Shown piece after piece: positions 9,972-19,520 of a stretch of DNA of 64,000 bases. Both the position numbers and the translations under genes were made by a program. Positions within the stretch are counted from its first letter, which is position 1. The number at the start of each line of letters is the position of its first letter. The stretch spans positions 22,943,385 to 23,007,384 of the forward strand of contig CM065713.1 of NCBI GenBank assembly GCA_017654935.2. Reading direction: 5' to 3'. Source of the stretch: Phymorhynchus buccinoides. Lineage: Eukaryota; Mollusca; Gastropoda; Neogastropoda; Raphitomidae. The notes below the pieces were generated by a model, which was given only the letters and a program-made list of their open reading frames with translations, was not told the DNA's origin and ran no database searches.

Positions 9972-11225
9972 TGAAAGAGTAACTTGATAAAACAAAGAGA
10001 AGAATTAAAAATCAAGCCATTCATTGAAAATGCATTAAAAAAAAACACCAATAGTTACGAATAGTGCAAACAATTCAAACTAAAGCCCTGTATTAAAAAT
10101 GCACCCAATATTTTTGTTTGTGGCACAAGCCACAAACCTATAACTCACTTTGTCGGTCGGTCCAAAATTGTCGCACATTTCGCAAAATTGTCGCACATAT
10201 TTTAAAGGAGAAAGTAACATTTCAGTTGTCATATCTACAGTCCTTAGGTATGGAAGGAATTGTATACTGAACAGAGCACATGAATCGTCATTTTAAAGCG
10301 TACAAAATAATAAACATACGTAATACAGACACTACAACAGACACGACGAGTATGCAGTGCTTCTTTCGATGAGTATAAGTAGGATAAATAGTTTTAAATG
10401 TTTTCCAAAAGATATAAAAAAGTTACGAAATGGTGCAGAGATAACATTCTGGTTTACAGATTAAAATTATTGAAAAGCCAGGGGAAGCGACTCAGTGTAT
10501 ATAATGATTGCAGTGGTAAAAATAGACCGCACTTCAAATCGAGGCTGCTCTTTAAAATGATGTTTCGTTTTCAATTGTCACACGCCACAAACGATTGCGA
10601 ATCCGCGCTTGTTTTAACAAAAGGAGCAGGTAACAAACAATCAGTGTTACTTCTAACACACAGATGTGTGTCTATGACGCGCAAATCTCCCATTTGACAC
10701 GTTGGATTTAAGGTCAGTGCGTCACAAAACGTAGCAATTTCTTCACATGACGAACAGATTAAAAATAAAAAAATTTAAATCAAAAAGAGACTCCTTAACT
10801 CACTCGCATCGCAACGATTTTGAATTATTAAAAAAACCTCACAAATCACTCCAGCCATACACACAAACAAAACATGCATAAACAAAAGGAGAAATGAAAA
10901 AAAAAAGTACAGGTTTTTACTTCAGGTTTAGACATAGGGAAGTGGTTGATCAGACTATTTTATATAGAGAGTAGTAGACTTTATATACAAAAACTCTCAA
11001 CACCAATTGGTTTTCCCACAAACAAACCACTACAAAAGCAAAGTCAGCGGCAAAATTGTGGCCTAAGGGATCGAAGCGAGATTAGAAGTGACCAAGGTAT
11101 GGTGTGCACACAGATTTACTTCCCTTGAAGCAAATGCATAGAAAATTAACAGCTATCTATTAAATCCGGACATATATGACCAGAACGACTTGAATGAGTT
11201 CAAATACCCAGGCAAAAATCTTTAC
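9972..11225. other. AT-rich intergenic DNA, nothing recognised
   Basis: No domain-bearing frame, RNA gene or clear inverted repeat. The phrase AATTGTCGCACAT is repeated directly near 10167 and 10186. Short open frames (10398-10697, 10946-11128) are preserved in A' only because the whole segment is duplicated; neither resembles a protein family. Confidence 0.5.
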
Positions 11226-11227
11226 AA

Positions 11228-11400
11228 ATAGTTCATCCACCTTTTGGAAGTTCTGTGCTTGTAACTTCCTCAAATCTATCAATCCCTTTGACTGCTTTTT
11301 CCCTTTGAATACTATCTTTCTGTCTTACTGGTCCATTCTCCTGCCTTTGTTCTAGAAATTCTTGCAAAGATTTTTTTTCCCAGCTGGGGCTACCTATTTC
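11228..11400 (-). repeat. Dispersed repeat family P, partial, minus strand
   Basis: Reverse-complement match to the downstream half of 8738-9060 (complement of CAGAACTTCCAGAAGGTGG, then GCAAAGGGAAAAAG-like text). Truncated. Confidence 0.65.
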
Positions 11401-11533
11401 TCAGTTAGGCGCATAACGACAGCATGACGCATCTGCACTCATAATTGATGAGACTGGACTGTCTGAGCGATCGGAAAAAAAAAGAATTAATACTGAAATA
11501 GTGTGAAAAAAATCAAATAAAGCCCGGCATTAA

Positions 11534-11778
11534 CCCTTTCACCGCCAGCCATATTTCAGCAAACACCACATTCCATTAAATGTACCTGGGTAGAGAACAA
11601 AATCCATCTGCAGTATTGGGGATTCTTCTGTGACATATATAAAAAATTAAGGTCTATCCTTACTTCCCAAAACTAAGACAATATGGTCTTTGGATAATAG
11701 ACCCCAATTTGATGCCTTTTAGTGGCATACCCAGTTAAATCACTGTGGTGCTAAAATGCGACTTTGGCGGTGAAAGGG
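11534..11778. mobile_element. TTAA-flanked MITE, second piggyBac-like family, copy A
   Basis: Perfect 14-bp inverted ends (CCCTTTCACCGCCA and TGGCGGTGAAAGGG) with TTAA directly outside both (11530-11533, 11779-11782). Non-autonomous. The A' copy (44984-45238) sits at the same site between nearly identical flanks, but its interior is far more diverged than the surroundings. A related left end (TAACTCTTTCGCCGTCAGCC) occurs near 25969. Confidence 0.85.
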
Positions 11779-12092
11779 TTAAAAACACGCCAAAAACTAA
11801 CAAGGGAAGCTTTTCTAATGACCAGTGTGAAAAATTCAAACTAAAAGCTTTGCAATCAAAATGCACACAAAACTAACAAAAAAAGGCCAGTAACGACTAG
11901 TGTCAACATTCAAAATAAAACTCAACATTAAAATGTACCAACAGATAACAATGAGGCATGAAACAAACGGTGTGCAACACTCAAAGTAAAGCCCTGCACT
12001 AAAAATGGACATAAAATAGCATTGTAAGCTAACCGAAAAAATTGAAAAAACAAAAAGAAGAGAAGAATCTAAAGCAAAGTTCTCACCCGAAG

Positions 12093-12265
12093 ACGGAGCG
12101 TGGCTGTCCACATGGCGGGGTAATCAAAAACAGGTCACACACATAATGTTCTCATCCCTAGCTGATGCATTTGTACTGAATTGTTCAAGTGCTCTGGCTG
12201 TAATGGGATGATCCCTGGAGTCGTTAAGCCAGGGAACAACAACAACAACAACAACAACAAAGCAA
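12093..12265 (-). repeat. Dispersed repeat with (AAC)n tract
   Basis: Includes CCACATGGCGGGGTAATCAA, CATAATGTTCTCATCCCTAG and GATGATCCCTGGAGTCGTTA, followed by ACAACAACAAC. The reverse complement lies at 31035-31195; the A' copy is 45553-45720. Possibly a SINE 3' region; not identified further. Confidence 0.65.
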
Positions 12266-12285
12266 AGTTCACATTGATGGTGTAC

Positions 12286-12544
12286 AAAGACACTGAAAAG
12301 AAAAGACTAACATCCGGTCTCTTTTCCCTATATGAGTAGTGAGGACAGAAACACTGGTTATGTCCCTTAAAAACAGTACACATTTACACGTCGATAGGCC
12401 AGTTGAATTCTCCGTTCAAATTCCAGTCTGAGTTTTTAGATAGCCTCCACTGTGAATAGTGTACTGTCCCCACTAACGATAACTCTATCAGCCCGGTTCG
12501 CCGTGACTCTTAGGTAGTCCATCTTACCCTTTTAGAATCTTTGC
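12286..12544. mobile_element. ~259-bp MITE, AAAGA/TCTTTG ends, 7-bp duplication
   Basis: Same family as 9703-9964. Flanked by perfect GGTGTAC copies at 12279-12285 and 12545-12551. No coding sequence. Confidence 0.8.
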
Positions 12545-12551
12545 GGTGTAC

Positions 12552-13022
12552 CAAAAAGAACTAAGGAAAAATAACCAGATTACACTGTTACATTACACAG
12601 AACATCTGATACAATTATTTTCTAACTACAGACTTTTTCTTCTTCTTCGTTCGCTCAGACAGTTTCCTGTCATATGAGCATAGATTCGTCATGCTGCGGT
12701 TATGCACCTAACTAAGAAACTGTTAAACATTTGGACAGTAAGTTTGATATAAGTCGCTAATTATACCGTCAGTGTCGGAGCATTTCACTTGTAACCTCGT
12801 ACAACCACAACTAACATATCACACAGCTTTTATTGTTTAGAGTTCTTCTTCACAATCCAGACCACATGGAGACTACCGTATTCTACGGACAATAATGCAA
12901 CACTTTTCCCTCCAGACTAAGACCCCTGCGCCTTAATGTGACTGATAATATAGTAAGAAACTATAATAACAAAATCTGAATTTTGTTTAAAATTTGGGGG
13001 GTGCGCCTTATAATAATTTTAA
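12552..13022. other. Intergenic, nothing firm
   Basis: AT-rich. The word GCGCCTTA occurs near 12928 and 13005, hinting at another small element, but no target duplication or clear ends could be set. Confidence 0.4.
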
Positions 13023-13087
13023 TAATAATAGTAGTGAATCATTTATATAGCGCACTCCTCCACCAAATGTGGAGCTCTATGCGCTTA
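13023..13087 (-). mobile_element. L2-type LINE/SINE 3' tail, minus strand
   Basis: The reverse complement reads AAGCGCATAGAGCTC, then GCGCTATATAAATGA, then ATT-type repeats. This is the conserved 3' stem-loop and short-repeat tail of L2-clade LINEs and the SINEs that borrow it. Related tails: 21018-21094 (+) and 54577-54652 (+). Only the tail is present. Confidence 0.6.
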
Positions 13088-13157
13088 ACAACAACAAAAT
13101 TAAAAGCAAAAAATTCAACAACAAAAAAAACAAATAATCGCTCACACACATGCAAAT

Positions 13158-13200
13158 AGGCATACACATACACACACACACACCCACAGGCACGCACGTA

Positions 13201-13231
<31 letters not shown>

Positions 13232-13232
13232 C
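13158..13232. repeat. (AC)n microsatellite
   Basis: ACACAC runs interrupted by CCCACAGGCACGCACGTACG. Length and interruptions differ in A' (46619-46680). Confidence 0.95.
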
Positions 13233-13340
13233 GTTACCATCACCACCACTCACCCCACCCAAGAACACAATACAAAATACAATCAGTTCAATAAAGCATC
13301 AACACTCTCGCAACAAAGTTGACGTAGACATTGCAGACCC

Positions 13341-13445
13341 GTGGGAAGGCGTTCATTTGGCTGCTACAACTAAGAGGAAAGCTCTCTGCCAGTGTTAGAC
13401 TGCTGAAGCTGTGCTGTCTGACCCATTGCAATGTGGTGTGCCATG
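13341..13445 (+). pseudogene. Inverted fragment of the long gene's own coding sequence
   Basis: On the plus strand, opposite to the gene, ~105 bp read like the gene's codons for WEGVHLAAT and KLSAS.RLLKL, about residues 779-813 (14361-14465 on the minus strand). By eye it is about 85-90% identical, with a +4 insertion (CTACAACTAAGAGG versus CTACGAGAGG) that shifts the frame. It begins ~24 bp beyond the gene's stop codon on the 3' side. A minus-strand transcript reading through the stop would contain this antisense stretch and could fold back on the coding region. The same fragment is at 46791-46895. Confidence 0.85.
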
Positions 13446-13468
13446 TGGCCCGTAAAATACGGTACATT

Positions 13469-16400
13469 TTAGTCTCTGGATTGATCCATCACTTCCTTTT
13501 CTTTTTCTCCGTCTCCTTCCTCAAGATCCATGTTAACAACGTCGCTGAAGTGCAGAAGGTCTTTACAGGGCTCAGGAACAGGCAGACTGTTGATCCTGTC
13601 GGAGTGACCCGGCTGACAGCCGATGTGGTGAGAGACAGCTAAGCGAGCCAGGTGCTGCAGGCGGCAAGGGCTGGAGGCAGCTTCTGTTATAAGGCTGTAC
13701 CCTTTCCTCCTGTCTTTCAATCCAACATCCTTCTCCAGTGAACGTTTAGCTAATCTCTTCCTCAACTGTCCTCCGTTCTTTTCCAGATATCTACGCAGCC
13801 GTTTGGGAGAATGCGCCCCAGAGGCCAACAAAAGTTTGATGACCTTTAAATCAGATTTTCGAAAAGCCTCCCCTAATCCACGCACAGTGGTTGCTCCCCC
13901 TTCCCATCGTTCAAAGCTGGAGAGGCCGGCAGAAATGCACAGTTTGACCATTTCAACCCGACTGCCGTCTGTCTCATTTCTTGCAGCAGCATTGAACAAA
14001 CTGCTGTCAAAATTTTCTGGTTCAAACTTAATGGTGGGATCTATTCGGCAAAGCAACTCTTCAGCCAAGCACTTCTGACCGTATGCAATGGCCGTCGTCA
14101 AAACACATGGAAGGAGGTCCGGAATCTTTGAATTTGTGCATCTTGGTACTAGAGCTCTGGCAACATCCCACATTTGTCTCTCTACCGCCTCCATCAACAG
14201 GAAATTTACCACGTGGGGGTTCCGGCAGAGGTGGTGCTTCTCCAGAACGTACGATGAGGAATTGGCTCTCAGCACAAGAGCCCAGTGTACCAGACCTTGA
14301 AATTGACAGGCCATGGCCAGGTTGTTTTTCAAGGGTACACTAAGCTCTTCTGCTGATCGCTCCCACACAAACTCTACACTGCAGCGGGTCAGACGCCACA
14401 GCTTCAGTAGTCTAGCACTGGCAGAGAGCTTTCCTCTCGTAGCCGCCAAATGAACGCCTTCCCACAGCAAGGTGCGGTGACGACGCAGAGAAGGGAATGT
14501 AGTGACCATCGTGGTCAGCATTTCAAAGTCCTCACTGACCAGAGCCAGGAAGAAGGCCAGTCTGGCATGGCCATTGTCCGCACACCACTGGGTCACACTG
14601 GACACGGCGACTGGCCATTGGCATGCAGTAATTCCATCATTCACGCGGGTCACTATTTGTTTCAGACAATGCAAAACGATGTCAATGTACCGGGTCCATT
14701 TTTCAACAGTTTTAGCAATGTCAGAACATACATTTTCCTCAGAAAGCATTTCACAGATACACCTCTCCAACAATCTGAGAGCCACATTTATTGTGGGGAA
14801 AAATGTGTTTGGTAATTGAGGTTTCTTTCGCATGATAATGTTCATCAGTTGCACAGCTTCATCCAGATCAAGGCCACCATGATTGGCAAGCTTCTCATCA
14901 CAAACATATGAGATGAACTGAAATCGTTGCCCATCAATTGCCAAGGAATACGCAAAGGCACGGTCTTTATCCTGCACAGAAAACGGTGCATCAACACGCA
15001 CACTGTTAGTGCACAGCATGACAAAGCAGTCTGCACAGTCCATCTCCACAGACTTCCTGATGGCCTTTCTATACACTTTCTTGCTCAATTCTTTGTCGCA
15101 GCTTTCATTGAACAGCTTCTGGAACGTCTCCAGACTGCTGGTTGTCCTCAATTCGAAGTATTGCTTCATGGAAGTGTTCACTGCATATTGTCTGGGCCAC
15201 TTTTCCACTCTCCCGTCCACATCACAGCAGATCGTAAGAAACCGTTCACTGATCGCCCCATCTTGAATCAGCCAAGAAATGACAAATTTGGTATCTTTCT
15301 TGGACACACCATGCCTAAATAATGTAAATGCCAGTTTGTATTCTTCCATCTGGAGAGTGTGCCTAAACAATGACGAGCGGTCTGAATCTGAATAGCTGAA
15401 CAATGGATACATTCTTTCCACAAAAGCACGGTACTCGTTCTGATCAAACTCAAAGAGCTTGGTCAAGGCATATCTCAACTGCTTACGTTTCCATTTAGTA
15501 TGAAGCAAGTATTCTCTCCCACAAAAATGCACAATTGGGGGGCAAGATGTTTTAACAGAAGTGGCTACGAAAAATGCCAAGTGCTTTTCTCCTTCTCTGT
15601 ACAGGACGTCATAGATCCATCTGACCTCTCCCCCATCACATTTTGAAGGCTGCAGATTCTCCTTCCATTGCTGGTGAACAAACTTTTGCTTGAAGACATG
15701 ACGGGCCCTTGGGTATTCTGTGATCAACTGGATGAAAATGGATTCATCCAGGAGCTGAACTGCGAACTTGATGACTGCCATCAGCTGGGAGTCCGTGATG
15801 GATTCTGTCCGCAGGATGTGTAAGATGAGGTATCCCACGTGAAATCTGACTGACCCCATCAACAGCAGACCCTTCAGACCTTCAGGAATAGCACCATCAT
15901 AGAACAGGTCCAGTAGGTCCAGCACCAAATTGTTATCAAAAAGCTTGCAGACTGTATATTCACAGGCATTGACACCACTATTTAAGAGTTGATAAATTAT
16001 AGGCCACTTTTTGCTTGCCACTGCCTGGTCACAGACACTCTCCATCTGGGTCACACTCAGCCCTTCATTCACCAGTCCTGACACCAATGTCCACTGGCTC
16101 TGCTTCATGGACTCTCCCAGAACAAAGTCGGTCAGGTCGGGGTCTCTGACCTTCCTCACCACCTCCAGAACAAAGTCCCCATGACCGGCGGCTATCTGCT
16201 GTCGCAGTCCCTCCTCCCTGCAGTGTTTGCTGACCCCCAGGTCCATCAGTGTGGCCGTGCACTGGACGTGCTGATGACCCAGGGCACACTGCAGCAGGCT
16301 GTTCCTCAGCTGACCAGGGATCCCCATCTCTATCAGCCGCAGCACCAGGGCCCACTGTCCATTGTCCACAGCCTGCTGACACAGCCACTCTGACCAGCGT

Positions 16401-16801
16401 CCACTGCCCCCTGCCCTGTCCACCATATGTGTGACCCAGGGCCACTGACCCTGCTGCACTGCCCTGTGAACAACGCTGTCCAGCTCTTCACCGCTGAGCT
16501 GGGGCTCCATCAGCTGCACCACACCTTGCCACTGATTGCAGTTCACCAGCTCTATGACCAGTACACTGGTCTGCAGCACTTGCTGGCATTTCTTGAAGAG
16601 ATGGTCAACCCAGTCCCACCGCTGGTCAGCTACGGCTTTGTCCATCACCTGCTTCAGCATGGTCACGTAGCTGTCCAGGTGACCCACAAGGTCTGCTGCC
16701 CTGTCCCACTCTGACCGCTGGACACAGGCCATGAACTGGTCAAGATGTGGACTGGAAGTGGAACAGTGTGTAGCAGGACTCTCTGACTCTGGACAATTCA
16801 T
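13469..16801 (-). CDS. Trp-repeat/ankyrin-like protein with C-terminal SOCS-box-like domain, copy 1
   Basis: Single uninterrupted frame of 1110 codons ending TAA. I start it at the ATG at 16801: the frame extends 20 further codons to a TGA but contains no earlier ATG. The N-terminal ~300 residues form a ~29-30-residue helical repeat with Trp at about 32, 62, 91, 120, 150, 237 and 266 in contexts such as AVQQGQWPWV and AVDNGQWALVLRLIE. The C-terminal part is ankyrin-like (VEMVKLCISAGL, SDLKVIKLLLASGA). Residues ~1045-1088 resemble a SOCS box: CRLQHLARLAVSHHIG as the BC-box helix, with Ala where the consensus has Cys, then SLPVPEPCKDLL in the Cul5-box place. Known families with this C-terminus recruit Elongin BC and Cullin 5 to ubiquitinate bound targets; an adaptor role here is inference. 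No signal peptide or membrane segment is seen. The middle section (~330-760) is helical-looking and unassigned. Confidence 0.9.
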   Translation of the reverse strand: MNCPESESPATHCSTSSPHLDQFMACVQRSEWDRAADLVGHLDSYVTMLKQVMDKAVADQRWDWVDHLFKKCQQVLQTSVLVIELVNCNQWQGVVQLMEPQLSGEELDSVVHRAVQQGQWPWVTHMVDRAGGSGRWSEWLCQQAVDNGQWALVLRLIEMGIPGQLRNSLLQCALGHQHVQCTATLMDLGVSKHCREEGLRQQIAAGHGDFVLEVVRKVRDPDLTDFVLGESMKQSQWTLVSGLVNEGLSVTQMESVCDQAVASKKWPIIYQLLNSGVNACEYTVCKLFDNNLVLDLLDLFYDGAIPEGLKGLLLMGSVRFHVGYLILHILRTESITDSQLMAVIKFAVQLLDESIFIQLITEYPRARHVFKQKFVHQQWKENLQPSKCDGGEVRWIYDVLYREGEKHLAFFVATSVKTSCPPIVHFCGREYLLHTKWKRKQLRYALTKLFEFDQNEYRAFVERMYPLFSYSDSDRSSLFRHTLQMEEYKLAFTLFRHGVSKKDTKFVISWLIQDGAISERFLTICCDVDGRVEKWPRQYAVNTSMKQYFELRTTSSLETFQKLFNESCDKELSKKVYRKAIRKSVEMDCADCFVMLCTNSVRVDAPFSVQDKDRAFAYSLAIDGQRFQFISYVCDEKLANHGGLDLDEAVQLMNIIMRKKPQLPNTFFPTINVALRLLERCICEMLSEENVCSDIAKTVEKWTRYIDIVLHCLKQIVTRVNDGITACQWPVAVSSVTQWCADNGHARLAFFLALVSEDFEMLTTMVTTFPSLRRHRTLLWEGVHLAATRGKLSASARLLKLWRLTRCSVEFVWERSAEELSVPLKNNLAMACQFQGLVHWALVLRANSSSYVLEKHHLCRNPHVVNFLLMEAVERQMWDVARALVPRCTNSKIPDLLPCVLTTAIAYGQKCLAEELLCRIDPTIKFEPENFDSSLFNAAARNETDGSRVEMVKLCISAGLSSFERWEGGATTVRGLGEAFRKSDLKVIKLLLASGAHSPKRLRRYLEKNGGQLRKRLAKRSLEKDVGLKDRRKGYSLITEAASSPCRLQHLARLAVSHHIGCQPGHSDRINSLPVPEPCKDLLHFSDVVNMDLEEGDGEKEKEVMDQSRD

Positions 16802-16925
16802 CTTTGCAGTAGAATCAGTGCCAGGGCTGGCTGCCAACTGACCTGGACCTTCTGTTCTTCACTTCTTGCTGAATCCTCAGACTGATGTCACCAGGTCAGG
16901 GACTACAGTCTTCACTGAAGAACCC

Positions 16926-16945
16926 TTGTTCTGAAACAGAGTTGT
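16926..16945 (-). other. Likely 3' splice site in the 5'UTR of copy 1
   Basis: On the minus strand CTCTGTTTCAG is followed by AACAAGGGTTC, so an exon would begin at 16930, 129 nt before the ATG. Similarity to the middle paralogue's upstream region runs up to this AG and then stops, as expected for an exon edge next to a diverged intron. The upstream 5' exon and promoter are not identified. Confidence 0.55.
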
Positions 16946-17216
16946 TCAAAAGGTCTGTGAGTTAAAACTTTAGGACGACGAGTGAGTTTTTCAACACCTT
17001 AGCCTTCCAAACAAATTCAAAGTTACAAACAAACAACAACAACAAACTCACAATATGATTTTTGCCCAATAATTCAGTAAAATGATTTTCATGTTACGTC
17101 AACAAAATGCTATAACTTTGTCAATTTGTCAAATGTCATGTTATATTTCTACTGAAAAGTATTTTCTTGTCTATGTATTCATAAAAGTTTGTATGTATAC
17201 CTATATAATAAAATTT

Positions 17217-17490
17217 GGTAAAGGTAAAGATGTGCCCCCCCCCCCCCCTTAACCTTATCCCTAACCCTAGCCCTAAACCTACCCCCCACTTGTTACAGTT
17301 GTGGTTCGTTGCGTTTTTCCGTCTTATAGGGTGGGGGTAGGGTTAGGGATAGTATTCCAAAAAGGTTATTAGCTAAAAATGTTCCTAAAATACAGCTTTA
17401 TGTATGGTAAGAAAGGCAAAAACGGAAAAATAGAATTAACCGAGAAATGTAGGGGGGGGGGGGGGGGGGGTGTACATCTTGACCTTTACT
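17217..17490. mobile_element. Foldback element with telomere-like core, shorter member
   Basis: Same family as 9169-9606 (starts GGTAAAGGTAAAGATGTGCC, ends CATCTTGACCTTTACTT), with most of the left arm deleted: CCCTAA-type repeats follow directly after the C run. Flanks TAAAATTT and TAAAATTC give a probable 8-bp target duplication. It lies ~290 bp upstream of the proposed splice acceptor. The A' counterpart is 50667-50961. Confidence 0.75.
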
Positions 17491-17564
17491 TAAAATTCAA
17501 TGTGCTTCTGTGAGGAAATTGACTGCACAACCACTTTTGTAAAAAAAAAGTACATAATGTAAAT

Positions 17565-17816
17565 ATGTTTGCAAGGGCAAAGGGTGCTGATGACCAAAGC
17601 CATATAAAATGCATGTATACTAACTCTGACAGCATGATGAATAAGTTAAATGAAATGGAACTTCTAATCGAGGAGAAAGATTTTGACTTAATAGCAGTAA
17701 CAGAGGTTTTACCCAAGAACCCAGGTACTGACATTGTTAACTTTGCTATGAAGGGCTATACCTGTACTACTGTGAAGAAAGGAAGGGGGGTAAGTCTTTG
17801 CAAAGGAGGGGTTTGA
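17565..17816 (+). pseudogene. LINE ORF2 endonuclease N-terminal fragment
   Basis: The frame carries CMYTNSDSMMNKLNEMELLI, DFDLIAVTEV and GYTCTTVKKGRGVSL, matching the start of the AP-endonuclease-like domain of non-LTR retrotransposons: Asn in 'YTNSDS', the 'DLIAVTE' strand with its catalytic Glu, and the 'GY...RGGGV' strand. It ends at a stop; the next bases look like the decayed continuation. No reverse transcriptase follows. The A' copy is 51036-51287 (one Lys to Glu change). Confidence 0.8.
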
Positions 17817-18211
17817 GATAGTTTCACTGGATAAGTACAAGGGCTTGTTTCCCCCAAGCATAGTATGCAAGGTTACTTCTCAAACTTCTCAAAAGGTGGC
17901 AGATACAGCCATCCCAGGTAGCCCTTTCCAGTCATGGATGGTTCAAGAGAAAAATGAATTTTGTCTGTATTCAGTGTGACAGTGGATGGATGACAGTTGC
18001 TGGTCATGTTCTCTTCTCTGGCGGCTCGGTGCTGGGATGACCCTGGTGTCGTCAACCTGGACAATGCCTTGCTGGATTTTTATAAAGCATTGTGAGCCTG
18101 CTGGTTTTCCTGCGCTGCTCAAGTGTGGGCCACCCTAACTGGACTAACATATCACTGACACTGGAGGTGTTGTGGTAGTGGTTGAGTATGAAGCGAGCCG
18201 CCCATCTGACC

Positions 18212-18312
18212 TTAGTAGTAGTAGTAGTAGTAGGGTAGGGACTAAATAAGCCGTCAAGCTTTTTGGTAGTCCCATCGTATCATCAATCTTATCTTTGATC
18301 AGGATATAATAA

Positions 18313-18363
<51 letters not shown>

Positions 18364-18428
18364 GGACTAAATAAGCCGTCAAGCTTTTTGGCAGTGACCA
18401 GTCCAATCGTATCATCAAAATAGGCCGA
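18212..18428. repeat. (TAG)n blocks flanked by a duplicated motif
   Basis: TAG runs at 18212-18232 and 18308-18363 are each followed by GGGACTAAATAAGCCGTCAA and GCTTTTTGG. The A' counterpart (51684-51960) is rearranged and holds filler sequence copied from nearby. Confidence 0.9.
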
Positions 18429-18429
18429 G

Positions 18430-19090
18430 TGGACTGGCATTCACAGAAGCATGCTGAATTCAGAGAAAAGTGAATGTACAAAAACAAATTTCAGATGGGA
18501 TTTTAAGCTTGAGGAGATGACTTTTTCACAATTTTAACAGTTTTAGATATTTTGTCCTTGAGAGAAATTACCCTGTGGCCCTGATCACCATAAAGGGCTC
18601 TTTGCCCATTGGGACCACCATTAAACAATGCCTCCTGAAACCCCCAAATATTTTCAGAGAAAACTACTTTTCCTCCATCACCATGCCTAATGACGTTAAG
18701 ACTGATGTTGGTGGCCTATAGTATTACTCTCATATCTTGATTTTAAAACACACCAAGATGAAATTAAAAGAATCTGAATATTTTATAGTTGAGGGTGAGC
18801 AGAATCTTAGCATACAGATCTGACTTAGCATCAAATTCTTAGAATACTCTCTCTCTCTCTCAATCTCACACACACACACACACACTTACTCATGCATGCA
18901 CACACAGGGCAATCAATGCACACATTTCAGAGTACACAAGTGATAGTATGTAATAGTATCCATACACTTTGACATCCAATGTCACTACATGTAGTACATG
19001 TATGAACAGTGGTGTAGACTGTAAACCATGACTTTGTCACATTATACACATGCACTTTCCCCCTAAAATGAGCATATATACATCAAGTCT
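18430..19090. other. Non-coding, short microsatellites only
   Basis: No gene signal. There is a CT/AC microsatellite at about 18848-18885 and a small palindrome CATGTAGTACATG near 18990. Confidence 0.5.
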
Positions 19091-19094
19091 GTCT

Positions 19095-19335
19095 CCTTAC
19101 CCACCCACCCACCGTGGGGATACCAGGAGTCTTTTATATTAAATAGTTCCCCCACCTTCTGGAAGTTCTGTGCTAGTAACTTCCTCTAATCTGTCACTCT
19201 TTGATTCTGTCTTTTCCCTTTGCTTACTGTCATCTACTATATATTTTCTGCCTTACCGGTCCATTCTCCTGCCTTTTTTTTTCAAGAAACACTTTCAAAA
19301 AGATTTCCTCTAGCCGAAGTCTGTGCGATCGAAGA
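19095..19335 (-). repeat. Dispersed repeat family P, minus strand
   Basis: Reverse-complement match to the right-hand two thirds of 8738-9060: CCGTGGGGATACCAGGAGTC, CCCCCACCTTCTGGAAGTTC, ACCGGTCCATTCTCCTGCC. The A' copy is 52630-52865. Confidence 0.7.
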
Positions 19336-19429
19336 AGAAGATCAAATCTACCTAATGTCTCTAATGAGGCCTTTTTTCATTCACTTAGTCATGCAAAATA
19401 AAAACTGTTCAGATGTAGGCCCTATCATC

Positions 19430-19520
19430 CACACACACACACACACTGTGTGTGTGTGTGTGTGTGTGTGCGTGTGCGTGTGCGTGTGTGTGCGTGCGTG
19501 CGTGCGTGTGTTGTTGTTGT
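19430..19520. repeat. (AC)n/(GT)n hairpin-forming microsatellite
   Basis: ACACACACACAC is immediately followed by TGTGTGTGTG, so the two runs are complementary and can form a hairpin. Then come GTGC variants and TTG repeats. More GT runs lie at 19572-19622. Confidence 0.9.

Noticed and set aside
10398..10697. A small gene conserved in A and A'
   Set aside because: The conservation is explained by the segmental duplication; the A' frame is shortened by an indel and no domain is recognisable.
16065..16445. A 126-codon minus-strand frame rich in Gly/Arg inside copy 1, also at 30144-30524 and 49515-49895
   Set aside because: An alternative frame of the conserved N-terminal module; its conservation follows from that of the real frame.
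16802..16837. Starting copy 1 (and copy 3) at an upstream TTG, and gene 2 at a GTG
   Set aside because: Eukaryotic initiation favours ATG; the first in-frame ATGs are at 16801, 50251 and 30874.
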